A stretch of 64,000 nt of DNA from Desulfurobacteriaceae bacterium (GTDB lineage Bacteria > Aquificota > Aquificia > Desulfurobacteriales > Desulfurobacteriaceae). Position 1 is the first letter of the stretch. Each line of letters begins with the position of its first letter. The notes under the pieces were generated by a model. The model was not told the DNA's origin and ran no database searches. It worked only from the letters and a program-made list of their open reading frames with translations. Shown here piece after piece: positions 50,840 through 60,314 of the stretch. The stretch covers positions 26,050 through 90,049 of the forward strand of contig JAMORC010000005.1 in the NCBI GenBank assembly GCA_027063785.1. Direction: 5' to 3'. A program made the position numbers and the translations under genes.

Positions 50840-50845
50840 ATTATA
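50840..50845 (-). promoter_or_regulatory. -10 box of the regulator-pilB-hem operon
   Basis: Perfect TATAAT on the minus strand, about 30 bases before the GTG/ATG region of the regulator gene, in the 80-base divergent gap to amiC. No matching -35 is visible. Confidence 0.4.
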
Positions 50846-50891
50846 CATATTGTTCAAATGTTAAAATCACGCCAAACGCTGGAGAGGGCAA

Positions 50892-52052
50892 ATGTTAAGC
50901 AGGAGAGCTCTTCTTAAATCTCTGGTGACCGGGCTTGTGCTTACAGGTCTTTCTGAGGAGTCCTTTGCCCGATCTGAAATTCCGATAATAAAAAGGATTA
51001 GGTACTCTTCAACTGAGGAGCGAACCAGGGTAGTCCTTGACTGTACCGGGGAAATTAAAAGGAAGTATATATCGGAGGTCTTAAAGGGCAAAGTTCTTTG
51101 GATAACGGTCAGCCGTGCAAGGGCTAACAGGTTAGTAAGGAGGCTTAAAAGTCCTCTTGTTGAGGAAGTTAAAGTAATTCCTATAACGAGGAGTAAAGTA
51201 AAGGTAAAGGTTGAACTTAAGTCTCCTCACAAGTACAAGATATTTGCCCTGAGGTCTTGTGGCAGGAAACCTTTTCGCATAGTTATAGACGTTCTTCCGG
51301 AGTTTTTGAACGTTGAATGTGAAGTAAGAAAAAGCAGGGAGAGGGTCGTTGTTCTCGATCCGGGACACGGAGGAAAAGACCCAGGAGCTGTCTGGCCGAT
51401 TGGCTCTCGCCATCCAAGGATAAGAGAGAAAGATATTACCCTCTCAATTGCGAGAAAAGTCAAGAGACACCTGTTAAGGTATCCCGATATAAAGGTCGTG
51501 ATGACCAGGGAAAGGGACGTTTACGTTCCCCTTCTTAAGAGGGCAGAGATTGCGGCTAGATCCTGTGCCGATGCTTTTGTGAGCATTCATGCCGATTCTA
51601 TGCCGAATTTTCCCCAGTGGAGCGGAGTTACGGTCTTTAAGGCCTCCCCGAGGCTTTTCGCAAAAGCACAGAAATTGGCAAAGGAGGTTGCCAGGAACGT
51701 AAAAATGTGCAGCGATACGATGTGCTGGAGCATCAGCCCTCTTCTCTTAAACCTTGCTACTACCGTTACCTTTGCCGAAAGCTCCCGCCTTGCTGAGAAA
51801 ATAGTAAAGAGCCTTAAGGCCCACGTAAACGACGAAATTGCCGTGAACATACGGGATATGCAGAGGAACATCGTTGTCCTCAAAACTCCCGGAAGGCCGG
51901 CAGTGTTGGTTGAGTCCGGGTTTTTAACAAACCCTGTTGACAGGAAGAGGCTCATTACTCAGTGGTATCAGGAGGAGATAGCCAAGGGGATAGCAAAGGG
52001 GATTGTCGGTTACCTTGAGTCCCTCAATAATGTTGCCGTTGCGGAGGGTTAG
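50892..52052 (+). CDS. amiC: N-acetylmuramoyl-L-alanine amidase with Tat-like signal
   Basis: 386 residues. The N-terminus SRRALLKSLVTGLVLTG is a twin-arginine signal; an AMIN domain (about 35-140) and the amidase_3 catalytic domain follow, with zinc ligands in LDPGHGGKDPGA, REKDITLSIA and SIHADS, and the catalytic Glu in VLVESGFLTN. It cleaves peptidoglycan cross-links in the periplasm at cell division. It is first of a ten-gene plus-strand run. Confidence 0.94.
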   Translation: MLSRRALLKSLVTGLVLTGLSEESFARSEIPIIKRIRYSSTEERTRVVLDCTGEIKRKYISEVLKGKVLWITVSRARANRLVRRLKSPLVEEVKVIPITRSKVKVKVELKSPHKYKIFALRSCGRKPFRIVIDVLPEFLNVECEVRKSRERVVVLDPGHGGKDPGAVWPIGSRHPRIREKDITLSIARKVKRHLLRYPDIKVVMTRERDVYVPLLKRAEIAARSCADAFVSIHADSMPNFPQWSGVTVFKASPRLFAKAQKLAKEVARNVKMCSDTMCWSISPLLLNLATTVTFAESSRLAEKIVKSLKAHVNDEIAVNIRDMQRNIVVLKTPGRPAVLVESGFLTNPVDRKRLITQWYQEEIAKGIAKGIVGYLESLNNVAVAEG

Positions 52053-52054
52053 TA

Positions 52055-53344
52055 ATGGATTTTCACTTTAAGGGGAAGAGCTTGAAGGGAGAGTTAAGAG
52101 TTCCTTCGGATAAGTCAGTTTCTCACAGGAGCGTTATTATCGGTTCCATCAGCGACGGAGAAGTTTTTGTAGAGAACTTCTTGCGCTCGGATGACTGTTT
52201 AAGAACCGTTAGTGCCTTTAGGTCTCTCGGAGTTGAAATAGAGGAAGAAGGGAGTAACCTCAGGATACTGGGTAAGGGAAAGCATTCTCTGAAGGAACCT
52301 TTCGACGTTATCGATCTCGGTAACTCGGGGACTTCGATAAGGCTCATTTCGGGAGTACTTGCGGGACAGTCCTTTTACTCTGTCCTTACGGGTGATAAGT
52401 ACCTCAGAAGGAGGCCGATGGACAGGATAGCAATTCCCCTGCGGATGATGGGGGCTACGGTTCTCGGAAGGGAAGGAGGGAAGTACCCTCCTTTGACGAT
52501 AGTTGGTGCCGGAAAGCTTAAGGGTATAGCTTACAGGACTCCGAAAGCCTCAGCTCAGGTGAAGTCTGCAGTTCTCCTTGCGGGTTTGTACTCTGATGGG
52601 CCTGTTTCTGTGACCGAACCGGCAAAAAGCAGGGATCATACCGAAAGGATGCTAAAGGCTTTCGGCGTTGATGTAGAAGTTGAAGGCTTAACTGTGAAGC
52701 TGGGGAAGAACAGGGATCCAAAGGGAGATATAAATATTACCGTTCCCGCTGATATTTCGTCTGCTGCTTTCTTTATGGTAGGAGCTGCTATAACTCCCGG
52801 TTCGGAAGTCCTGCTTAAGGACGTTATCCTGAATCCGACGAGGACAGGAATTCTCTCCGTTATGGAGAGGATGGGAGCGAAGATTTCTGTTGAAAATGCA
52901 AGGGAAGAGTCCGGAGAGCCGGTTGGGGATCTCCTTGTTTCCTACTCTCCGGACCTCGTGTCAACCGAGATTTCGGGAGAGGAAATTCCCACCTTGATAG
53001 ACGAGATTCCCGTTATTGCACTTCTTGCCACTCAAGCTGAAGGGGAAACGGTAATCAGGGATGCGGCTGAACTGAGGGTAAAGGAGAGCGATAGGATTAA
53101 GAGCACCGTTGAGAATTTAAGGAGAATCGGGGCTGATGTTGAGGAACTCCCGGACGGTATGGTAATAAGGGGTAAAACAGATTTATTGGGAGGGAAGGTA
53201 AGCTCCTACGGCGATCACAGGATAGCCATGACTTTTGTTATCGCATCCCTTATAACGGAGTCTCCTGTCGTTATTGACGATGTTGAGTGTATTTCGACCT
53301 CTTATCCTGGTTTCTTGAAAGATTTTCGGAGCTTGACAAAATGA
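52055..53344 (+). CDS. aroA: 5-enolpyruvylshikimate-3-phosphate synthase
   Basis: 429 residues. Shikimate-pathway enzyme adding enolpyruvate to S3P; SDKSVSHRS, LGNSGTSIRLISG and RRPMDRIAIPLRMMGA are the substrate-binding signatures. Its stop overlaps the MFS start (ATGA). aroD lies on the other strand at 47378-48115. Confidence 0.97.
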   Translation: MDFHFKGKSLKGELRVPSDKSVSHRSVIIGSISDGEVFVENFLRSDDCLRTVSAFRSLGVEIEEEGSNLRILGKGKHSLKEPFDVIDLGNSGTSIRLISGVLAGQSFYSVLTGDKYLRRRPMDRIAIPLRMMGATVLGREGGKYPPLTIVGAGKLKGIAYRTPKASAQVKSAVLLAGLYSDGPVSVTEPAKSRDHTERMLKAFGVDVEVEGLTVKLGKNRDPKGDINITVPADISSAAFFMVGAAITPGSEVLLKDVILNPTRTGILSVMERMGAKISVENAREESGEPVGDLLVSYSPDLVSTEISGEEIPTLIDEIPVIALLATQAEGETVIRDAAELRVKESDRIKSTVENLRRIGADVEELPDGMVIRGKTDLLGGKVSSYGDHRIAMTFVIASLITESPVVIDDVECISTSYPGFLKDFRSLTK

Positions 53345-54450
53345 ACAGGAATATTCTGCTCCTCTCCTTGGTTTCTTTTCTCAACGACCTTTCTTCTGAG
53401 GTTATCTCTGCCGCTCTTCCCCTCTTCATTCTTCAGCTGGGGGGAGGAGGGTATACAGCCGGATTCATAGGTGGGCTGAGAGAACTGGTGGCCAGTCTTC
53501 TCAAACTTCCGGCAGGCTACCTTTCAGACCGTGTCGGTTTAAAGAAACCGTTTGTTGTTGCTGGTTACGCTGTTTCTGCTTTTTTTAAACTGCTGATTGG
53601 GGTATCTAAAACACCGTTTCACTTGGTCGTTTTTTCTTCTCTCGAGAGGCTCGGTAAAGGGATTAGAACTGCACCGAGAGACGCGATTATTTCCCTCTCG
53701 GCTGGTAAAAGCGGGGAGAGCTTTGGCCTCCATAGAGCTTTTGATACTGCCGGGGCTTTGGCTGGATCCCTTCTTGCCCTTTTTCTTGTAAAGGCTTTCT
53801 CCGTTAGGGAAACCGTTATTGCAGGGGCATTAATTTCGCTGTTTGCCCTGGTTCCTCTTCTTCTTGTGAAAGAACCCGAAGTTAAAGAGCGGGTTAAAAG
53901 AGGAAGTATCCGTCTTGAGGCGGGGTTTAAAAGGCTGACCGTTGCTGCTTTCTTTTTTTCCCTTTCGTCCGTTACTTATCTGTTCTTTCTCATGTGGATT
54001 AAGGAGAAAACCGGTTCCGAATCCCTGACTATACTCCTTTACGCTCTCTACAACTTGTTTTATACCCTTTTCTCTTTCCCGGCGGGTAAGCTGGCTGACA
54101 GAGTCGGAAAAGCCAAAGTTCTGGTTGCCGGCTACCTTCTCTTTTCTTTCTTTTCTGCCGGTTTCCTTCTCTCAACCTCTGTTTTCTGGTTCGGGTTTCT
54201 CTTCTCGATCTACGGAATCTCCTCGGCCATTACGGATGGTGTTCAGAGGGCTTTTGTTTCGGATTTAACAGGTGAAAAGGTGAAGGGAACCGCCTTTGGA
54301 GTGTTTCACGCTGTTTCCGGAGTGGGAGCCTTGATCTCCAATTTAGTCGGGGGATTCCTTTGGAATGAGAATCCCTACTACCTTTTCTTGTTCTCTGCCG
54401 TTCTATCCGTTATTTCTGCCGTTGTGGTTTTCTTCGTGGATAGGAGATGA
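53341..54450 (+). CDS. major facilitator superfamily transporter
   Basis: 369 residues from ATG 53341 and about 12 transmembrane segments. SLVSFLNDLSSEVISAALPLF and GKGIRTAPRDAIISLSA are typical of the subfamily annotated as drug or nickel/metal resistance permeases. The substrate is unknown. Start chosen by the ATGA overlap with aroA; the longer open frame lies inside aroA. Confidence 0.88.
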   Translation: MNRNILLLSLVSFLNDLSSEVISAALPLFILQLGGGGYTAGFIGGLRELVASLLKLPAGYLSDRVGLKKPFVVAGYAVSAFFKLLIGVSKTPFHLVVFSSLERLGKGIRTAPRDAIISLSAGKSGESFGLHRAFDTAGALAGSLLALFLVKAFSVRETVIAGALISLFALVPLLLVKEPEVKERVKRGSIRLEAGFKRLTVAAFFFSLSSVTYLFFLMWIKEKTGSESLTILLYALYNLFYTLFSFPAGKLADRVGKAKVLVAGYLLFSFFSAGFLLSTSVFWFGFLFSIYGISSAITDGVQRAFVSDLTGEKVKGTAFGVFHAVSGVGALISNLVGGFLWNENPYYLFLFSAVLSVISAVVVFFVDRR

Positions 54451-55199
54451 GAAACCTTAAGCTGACCGTTGAATACCTGGGGACAAACTACTACGGATGG
54501 CAGGTGCTTCCTGACAAACCGACGGTTCAGGGAAAGCTGATTGAGACCTTGAAGATCATCCTCAGGGAAGATGTAAAGTTGATCGGGGCGAGCCGGACGG
54601 ATGCCGGCGTTCATGCTTTTGGACAGGTGGCTAACTTTAAGACATTCTCTGATATAGAAACTGAAAGGCTTAAAAGGGCGCTTAACGGGCTTCTGCCTCC
54701 CGACATAAGGGTTGTGGAAGTGGAAGAAGTTCCCCTTAGCTTTGATGCCAGGAGGAGCGCTGAGGGAAAGAGGTACAGATACAGGATATTTAACAGGGAA
54801 GTTGCCAGCCCCTTTGAATACAAGAGGGCCTGGTTCTTTCCTTTTCCACTGGACGTTGAACGGATGAGGGAGGCTGCCCGCTTTTTTGTCGGAGTTCACG
54901 ACTTTACAACTTTCTCGAAGACAGATAGGAGTCAAAGCGTTAACCCGGTAAGGGAAGTTAATGCCGTCTATGTTGAGAAGGAAGGGAATGTCATTGAAGT
55001 GACGGTTTACGGGCGTTCCTTTCTGAGACACATGGTGAGAATTATGGTTGCGACTCTGGTTAAGGTCGGTGAGGGAAAGCTCGATCCTGATAGTGTGAAG
55101 CTGATGATGGAAGCAAAGGATAGGAAAGTTGCTCCCTTTCTGGCCCCTCCCGAAGGGCTCTACCTTGAAAAGGTTTACTATGGAGATTATCCTTACTGA
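54447..55199 (+). CDS. truA: tRNA pseudouridine(38-40) synthase TruA
   Basis: 250 residues. The catalytic Asp lies in SRTDAGVHAFGQVANF, and the C-terminal FLRHMVRIMVATLVKVG is typical. ATG 54447 overlaps the MFS stop. Confidence 0.96.
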   Translation: MRNLKLTVEYLGTNYYGWQVLPDKPTVQGKLIETLKIILREDVKLIGASRTDAGVHAFGQVANFKTFSDIETERLKRALNGLLPPDIRVVEVEEVPLSFDARRSAEGKRYRYRIFNREVASPFEYKRAWFFPFPLDVERMREAARFFVGVHDFTTFSKTDRSQSVNPVREVNAVYVEKEGNVIEVTVYGRSFLRHMVRIMVATLVKVGEGKLDPDSVKLMMEAKDRKVAPFLAPPEGLYLEKVYYGDYPY

Positions 55200-55226
55200 A
55201 AACAGTTCTCAATTAGAGAGGTGGAG

Positions 55227-56813
55227 ATGGCTAAATTCCTGACCCTGGTGATTCTTGACGGTTTCGGATACAGCCCGAGGAAAGAAGGTAATGCAATAGC
55301 TCTTGCGAGGACGCCTTTTTGGGATTACCTGTGGGAGACTTATCCCAGGGGACTCCTTAAGGCTTCCGGAGAAGCCGTCGGCCTTCCCGAAGGACAGATG
55401 GGGAATTCCGAAGTCGGTCATATGAATATAGGGGCCGGAAGGATTGTCTGGCAGGATATAGTCAGGATAACGAAGGCTTTTGAGAGCGGTGAGATTGAGA
55501 ATAACGATGTTTTGAACAGGCTTTTTGACGCGGTAAAGAGTAGTGGAGGAAAGCTCCACCTGATCGGCCTCCTCTCCGACGGAGGCGTTCACAGCCACAT
55601 TAATCATTTGTTCGGACTTCTTGAACTTGCAAAGAGTAAAGGTTTAACCAGGGTATGCGTTCATCCTATACTTGACGGGAGGGATACTCCTCCCAAGAGT
55701 GCGGAGAAGTACCTGAAGAAACTAATTGAGAAACTTAAAGAAATCGGGATCGGGTCTATCGGCACGATGGGAGGAAGGTACTACTACATGGACAGGGATA
55801 AGCGTTGGGACAGGACGGAGAAGGCTTACAACGCCCTTGTCCTTGGAGAGGGATATAGATGCAGTGATCCTTTGAAGGCCCTTAAAGATGCCTATTCGAG
55901 GGGTGAAACCGATGAGTTTGTTAAACCTTACGTTATAGATCCGGGATGTCTTGTTGAAGAAGGGGACGGAATTCTCTTCTTTAACTTCAGGGCCGACAGG
56001 ATGAGGCAAATAGTATCTGCCCTTGGCCTTGATGACTTTAAAGGGTTTGATAGGAAGAAGTGGGTAAAGCCTTCGGCTGTCGTAACAATGACTGTGTACG
56101 ATGAAACTTTCCCCTTCGAAGTTGCTTTTCCCCCTCAGGAACTCAGGAATGTGCTTGGAGAAGTGATTTCAAACCTCGGTTACAGGCAGCTCAGGATAGC
56201 CGAGACCGAAAAGTATGCCCACGTAACTTACTTCTTTAACGGCGGAAGGGAAGAGCCGTTTCCGGGAGAGGATAGGATATTGGTGCCTTCTCCGAAAGTT
56301 CCGACTTACGATATGAAGCCGGAGATGAGTGCAAGGGAAGTTACCGATAGGGTTGTTAAGGAGATAAAAAAGGGGGATTACAGGCTTGTTGTTCTCAACT
56401 ACGCAAACCCCGATATGGTCGGGCATACGGGAAACCTTGAAGCGACGATAAAGGCCATAGAAACAGTGGATTCGTGCCTCAGGGAGGTTGTAAAGGCAAC
56501 TCTCGAGGCCGGAGGTATTTGTATAGTGACGGCAGATCACGGTAATGCGGAGCAGATGATAGATCCCGAAACGGGAGGTCCCTGGACTGCTCATACTACA
56601 AATCCCGTTCCTTTTGTTGTCGTTAAGGGGACTTGCGGGGCTTACGGTGTTAAACGGAGAGAGAAGAGGGATGTTGAGATACCGGATGAATTTGGAGGTA
56701 TTCCGGTCATAGGGATACTCGGGGATATTGCGCCGAGCATTCTCTATATCCTCGGTGAGGAAATTCCGGAGGAGATGACCGGAGATGTTATAGTGGAAGG
56801 TGATTTTTCTTAA
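55227..56813 (+). CDS. gpmI: cofactor-independent phosphoglycerate mutase GpmI
   Basis: 528 residues. Alkaline-phosphatase-fold enzyme: LVILDGFGYSP, the phosphoserine site in QMGNSEVGHMNIGAGR, DGRDTPPKS and TADHGNAEQM supply the manganese ligands. It interconverts 3- and 2-phosphoglycerate. ATG 55227 is preferred over GTG 55221 because AGAGAGG sits before it. Confidence 0.97.
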   Translation: MAKFLTLVILDGFGYSPRKEGNAIALARTPFWDYLWETYPRGLLKASGEAVGLPEGQMGNSEVGHMNIGAGRIVWQDIVRITKAFESGEIENNDVLNRLFDAVKSSGGKLHLIGLLSDGGVHSHINHLFGLLELAKSKGLTRVCVHPILDGRDTPPKSAEKYLKKLIEKLKEIGIGSIGTMGGRYYYMDRDKRWDRTEKAYNALVLGEGYRCSDPLKALKDAYSRGETDEFVKPYVIDPGCLVEEGDGILFFNFRADRMRQIVSALGLDDFKGFDRKKWVKPSAVVTMTVYDETFPFEVAFPPQELRNVLGEVISNLGYRQLRIAETEKYAHVTYFFNGGREEPFPGEDRILVPSPKVPTYDMKPEMSAREVTDRVVKEIKKGDYRLVVLNYANPDMVGHTGNLEATIKAIETVDSCLREVVKATLEAGGICIVTADHGNAEQMIDPETGGPWTAHTTNPVPFVVVKGTCGAYGVKRREKRDVEIPDEFGGIPVIGILGDIAPSILYILGEEIPEEMTGDVIVEGDFS

Positions 56814-56853
56814 GGTCTGCTAAAATTTAGCGGACACGGAAGGAGGAAGGTCA

Positions 56854-59658
56854 ATGGAGAAAAAGGATTACAAGGATACTTTGAACTTACCCAGGACTTC
56901 TTTCCCGATGAGGGGAAACCTGCCGAAGAAGGAAGTGGAGATACTCAAGAAGTGGGAAGAGATTGATATATACGCAAGGCTGATGGAGGAACATGAGTGT
57001 GACGACAGGTTTATTCTACACGACGGTCCTCCCTACGCCAACGGCCACATTCACATCGGTCATGCCTTGAATAAAGTCCTAAAGGACATAGTTAACAAGT
57101 CGAAGTTTATGCAGGGTTATCAAGTCCCTTTTGTTCCGGGGTGGGACTGCCACGGCCTGCCCATAGAGAGGGCTGTTTTTAAGGAAATAAAGAAAAAGAA
57201 GGATGAAGTTGATCCGCTGGAGATAAGGAAAAAGTGCAGGAAGTATGCCGAGAAGTGGGTGAACGTCCAGAAAGAAGAGTTCGTAAGACTTGGAGTCTTC
57301 GGTGACTGGAAGAATCCTTACATTACCATGGATCCCAAGTATCAGGCGGATATTGTCAGAGAACTCGGGAGGTTTTACGAAAAGGGGCTTGTTTACAGGG
57401 CAAAGAAGCCGGTTTACTGGTGTCCCTCCTGCGTTACGGCTCTGGCTGAGGCGGAAATAGAGTACGGGGAAGAAATTTCTCCTTCTATTTATGTGGCCTT
57501 TGAGGTGACGGGAGGAGTTCTTCCTCCGGGGAGTTATTTGGTAATCTGGACGACCACACCGTGGACTCTGCCGGCAAACGTTGCTGTTGCAGTTCATCCC
57601 GAGCTTGACTACGTACTGCTCGAGAGTGACGGAAGGAAGTTCCTGGTGGCTGAAAGTCTCCTTGAGGACTTTAAGGAGAAGACGGGAATAGAGGGTAAGG
57701 TTCTCAAGAAGTTTAAAGGGAAAGAGCTTGAGGGAGTTGAGTATAAACACCCGTTTCTTGATAGGAACGGAAAAGTAGTCCTGGCCGATTACGTTTCTTC
57801 CGAAACGGGAACGGGGCTTGTTCACATTGCTCCGGGCCACGGTGAGGAGGACTATCAGGTCGGGCAGAGGTACGGGCTTCCGATTCTCGTGCCCGTTGAT
57901 GATTACGGCAGGTTTACCGAGGAAGCTCCTGAGTGGATCAGGGGTATGGGGATATGGGAAGCCAACCCGGTGATTATTGAAAAGCTAAAAGAGGCGGGAA
58001 ACCTTCTCTATGCAGGAAAGGTCAGACACTCCTATCCCCACTGCTGGAGGTGTAAGGGAAAGGTCATATTCAGGGCTACTCCCCAGTGGTTTATAGCAAT
58101 GGATAAGGGATCCCCTTCCCTCAGGGAAATCGCCCTTAGAGAAATAGACAGGGTTAACTGGATTCCCAGCTGGGGAAGGATCAGGATAAGGAATATGGTT
58201 GAACAGAGGCCCGACTGGTGTATTTCGAGGCAGAGGATTTGGGGAGTTCCCATCGTTGCCTTTTACTGTAAGAGCTGTGGAGAGGCGATTTACTCAAGGG
58301 AGCTTGCTGAGCACGTTGCGGAAATCTTCGAAAAGGAATCTGCCGATGCCTGGTATGAGAGAGAGGTCGAACAACTTCTTCCTCCCGGCTTTACCTGTCC
58401 CAAGTGTGGGGGAAAAGATTTCGAAAAGGAGACCGACATACTGGATGTCTGGTTTGATTCAGGTTCCTCCCACGCTGCAGTCCTTGAAAGAAGGCCGGAG
58501 CTTGACTGGCCTGCCGACCTGTACCTTGAGGGATCCGATCAGCACAGAGGCTGGTTCCAGGCAAGCCTCCTCGAATCCTGCGGAACGAGGGGCAGGGCGC
58601 CTTACAGGGCTGTTCTCACCCACGGTTTTACGCTTGATGAGAAAGGTTATAAGATGAGTAAGTCCCTGGGGAACGTCATTTCCCCCGTGGACGTTATAAA
58701 GAAGTACGGGGCTGACATACTGAGGCTTTGGGTAGCCAGCGAGAACTTTACCGAAGACGTGAAGATATCAGAGAATATCCTTAAAGAGGTTGTTGAGGTA
58801 TACAGGAAAATCAGGAATACCTTAAGGTTTATGCTCGGTAACTTGAGCGATTTTAAGCCGGAGGATTCCCTACCTTATGAAGAGCTTGAAGAGATAGATA
58901 AGTGGGCCTTAAACAGGTTCTACAAACTGGTTTCCGAAATATTGGAAAATTACGATAAGTATAGGTTTAACCGGATATACAGGCTTTTCTACGAGTATTG
59001 TTCTAATGACCTGAGTTCTATCTACCTGGACATAAGCAAGGATGTCCTTTACTGCGAACTTCCTGACTCTAAGAAAAGAAGGAGCTGTCAAACTGCAATC
59101 TACCGTATTCTTACAGGCCTTACTGCCCTGATGGCACCGATACTTTCTTTTACGGCTGAAGAGGTTTATAGTCACATTCCGGGAAAGGAAGGGGAATCGG
59201 TGTTCTTTGAGGAATTTCCGCCTCTCTGTGATGACCTTGACGAGGAGCTTCTCTCAAAATGGGAAATCCTTATAAAGGTGAAGTCGCTGGTTAATAAAGC
59301 CATTGAAGTTGCGAGAAGGGAAGGACTCGTCAGCCATCCGCTTGAGGCAAAGGTTACCGTTTACGCCGGAGGGGCGGTCGGGGAACTGCTCAGGGAATAC
59401 GAGAAAGATCTTCCTTACATATTCATAACTTCTCAAGCGGAAGTTGCTCCGCTGGAGGAAGCACCTGAAGAAGCTGTTGGTGACAGCGATGTAGTTAAGG
59501 ATGTTAAAGTGCTGGTTCAGAGGGCAGAGGGAAGTAAATGTCAGAGGTGTTGGGTTTACAGCACATCCGTAGGTAAAGATGAGCGCTATCCTGATGTGTG
59601 TGAGAGGTGCGCCCGCGTTTTGAGGGAACTTGAGGAGAGGGAAGGTTGTACAGGATAA
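56854..59658 (+). CDS. ileS: isoleucyl-tRNA synthetase
   Basis: 934 residues. HIGH motif is HIHIGHALNK, KMSKS is KMSKSLGN; the editing domain lies between (about 180-400) and a C-terminal zinc site CQRCW/CERC ends the protein. AAGGAGGAAGG lies before ATG 56854. The 3' end overlaps radC by 13 bases. Confidence 0.97.
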   Translation: MEKKDYKDTLNLPRTSFPMRGNLPKKEVEILKKWEEIDIYARLMEEHECDDRFILHDGPPYANGHIHIGHALNKVLKDIVNKSKFMQGYQVPFVPGWDCHGLPIERAVFKEIKKKKDEVDPLEIRKKCRKYAEKWVNVQKEEFVRLGVFGDWKNPYITMDPKYQADIVRELGRFYEKGLVYRAKKPVYWCPSCVTALAEAEIEYGEEISPSIYVAFEVTGGVLPPGSYLVIWTTTPWTLPANVAVAVHPELDYVLLESDGRKFLVAESLLEDFKEKTGIEGKVLKKFKGKELEGVEYKHPFLDRNGKVVLADYVSSETGTGLVHIAPGHGEEDYQVGQRYGLPILVPVDDYGRFTEEAPEWIRGMGIWEANPVIIEKLKEAGNLLYAGKVRHSYPHCWRCKGKVIFRATPQWFIAMDKGSPSLREIALREIDRVNWIPSWGRIRIRNMVEQRPDWCISRQRIWGVPIVAFYCKSCGEAIYSRELAEHVAEIFEKESADAWYEREVEQLLPPGFTCPKCGGKDFEKETDILDVWFDSGSSHAAVLERRPELDWPADLYLEGSDQHRGWFQASLLESCGTRGRAPYRAVLTHGFTLDEKGYKMSKSLGNVISPVDVIKKYGADILRLWVASENFTEDVKISENILKEVVEVYRKIRNTLRFMLGNLSDFKPEDSLPYEELEEIDKWALNRFYKLVSEILENYDKYRFNRIYRLFYEYCSNDLSSIYLDISKDVLYCELPDSKKRRSCQTAIYRILTGLTALMAPILSFTAEEVYSHIPGKEGESVFFEEFPPLCDDLDEELLSKWEILIKVKSLVNKAIEVARREGLVSHPLEAKVTVYAGGAVGELLREYEKDLPYIFITSQAEVAPLEEAPEEAVGDSDVVKDVKVLVQRAEGSKCQRCWVYSTSVGKDERYPDVCERCARVLRELEEREGCTG

Positions 59659-60314
59659 GGGAGCTTCCCGAGCCTGACAGGCCCAGGGAAAAGCTCTTGG
59701 AGCTTGGAGCGGAAAACCTTACGGACTCTGAACTCCTTGCCATACTGATAAGAACGGGAATAAAAGGGAAGAATGCATTAGAGCTTGCAAGGGAAATACT
59801 TAAAGCTTCCGGTGGTCTCTCCGGACTTTCCAGGATGTCCGTGAGGGAGCTTTCCTCGATTAAAGGGCTTGGAGAGGCCAAGGCTGTTACGATTGCGGCT
59901 TCCCTTGAGCTCGGGAGGAGGGCTTCTTCGGTCGAGCTTAGGAAAATTTCTTCCCCCCGTGAAGTTTACGGCCTTTTGAGGCCGAGGTTTGCTTTCCTCG
60001 AAAGGGAAGTTCTGGGAGTGGTAACGCTGAACGCAAAGGGGGCGGTTATATCCGTCCTTCCGCTTCTTTCCGGAAGGATTAATGCCGTTTCGGCTTCGCC
60101 TAAGGAAATTCTCTCCCCCGTTGTTAGGGATTTAGCTGATGCGTTTGTGCTTTTCCACAACCATCCGTCGGGGGATCCCAGGCCAAGTCCCGAAGATCTT
60201 AGGTTTACCGAAAGGATAAGGGAGGCTTCTGACATTCTCGGAATAACGCTTGTCGATCACTTGATACTTACCGGCAACGGTTACTTCAGCTTTAAAGAGG
60301 AAGGCCTTGTTTAG
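59646..60314 (+). CDS. radC: RadC family JAB-domain protein
   Basis: 222 residues. N-terminal helix-hairpin-helix region (LSSIKGLGEAKA) and C-terminal MPN/JAMM metal motif HNHPSGDPRPSPED. The family is often called a DNA repair protein, but its role is uncertain. The start is TTG 59646 inside the 3' end of ileS. Confidence 0.9.
   Translation: MYRIRELPEPDRPREKLLELGAENLTDSELLAILIRTGIKGKNALELAREILKASGGLSGLSRMSVRELSSIKGLGEAKAVTIAASLELGRRASSVELRKISSPREVYGLLRPRFAFLEREVLGVVTLNAKGAVISVLPLLSGRINAVSASPKEILSPVVRDLADAFVLFHNHPSGDPRPSPEDLRFTERIREASDILGITLVDHLILTGNGYFSFKEEGLV

Noticed and set aside
56826..56838. Short palindrome GCTAAAATTTAGC between gpmI and ileS as an operator or terminator.
   Set aside because: Six-base AT-rich arms with one-base centre and no T run; short enough to be chance.
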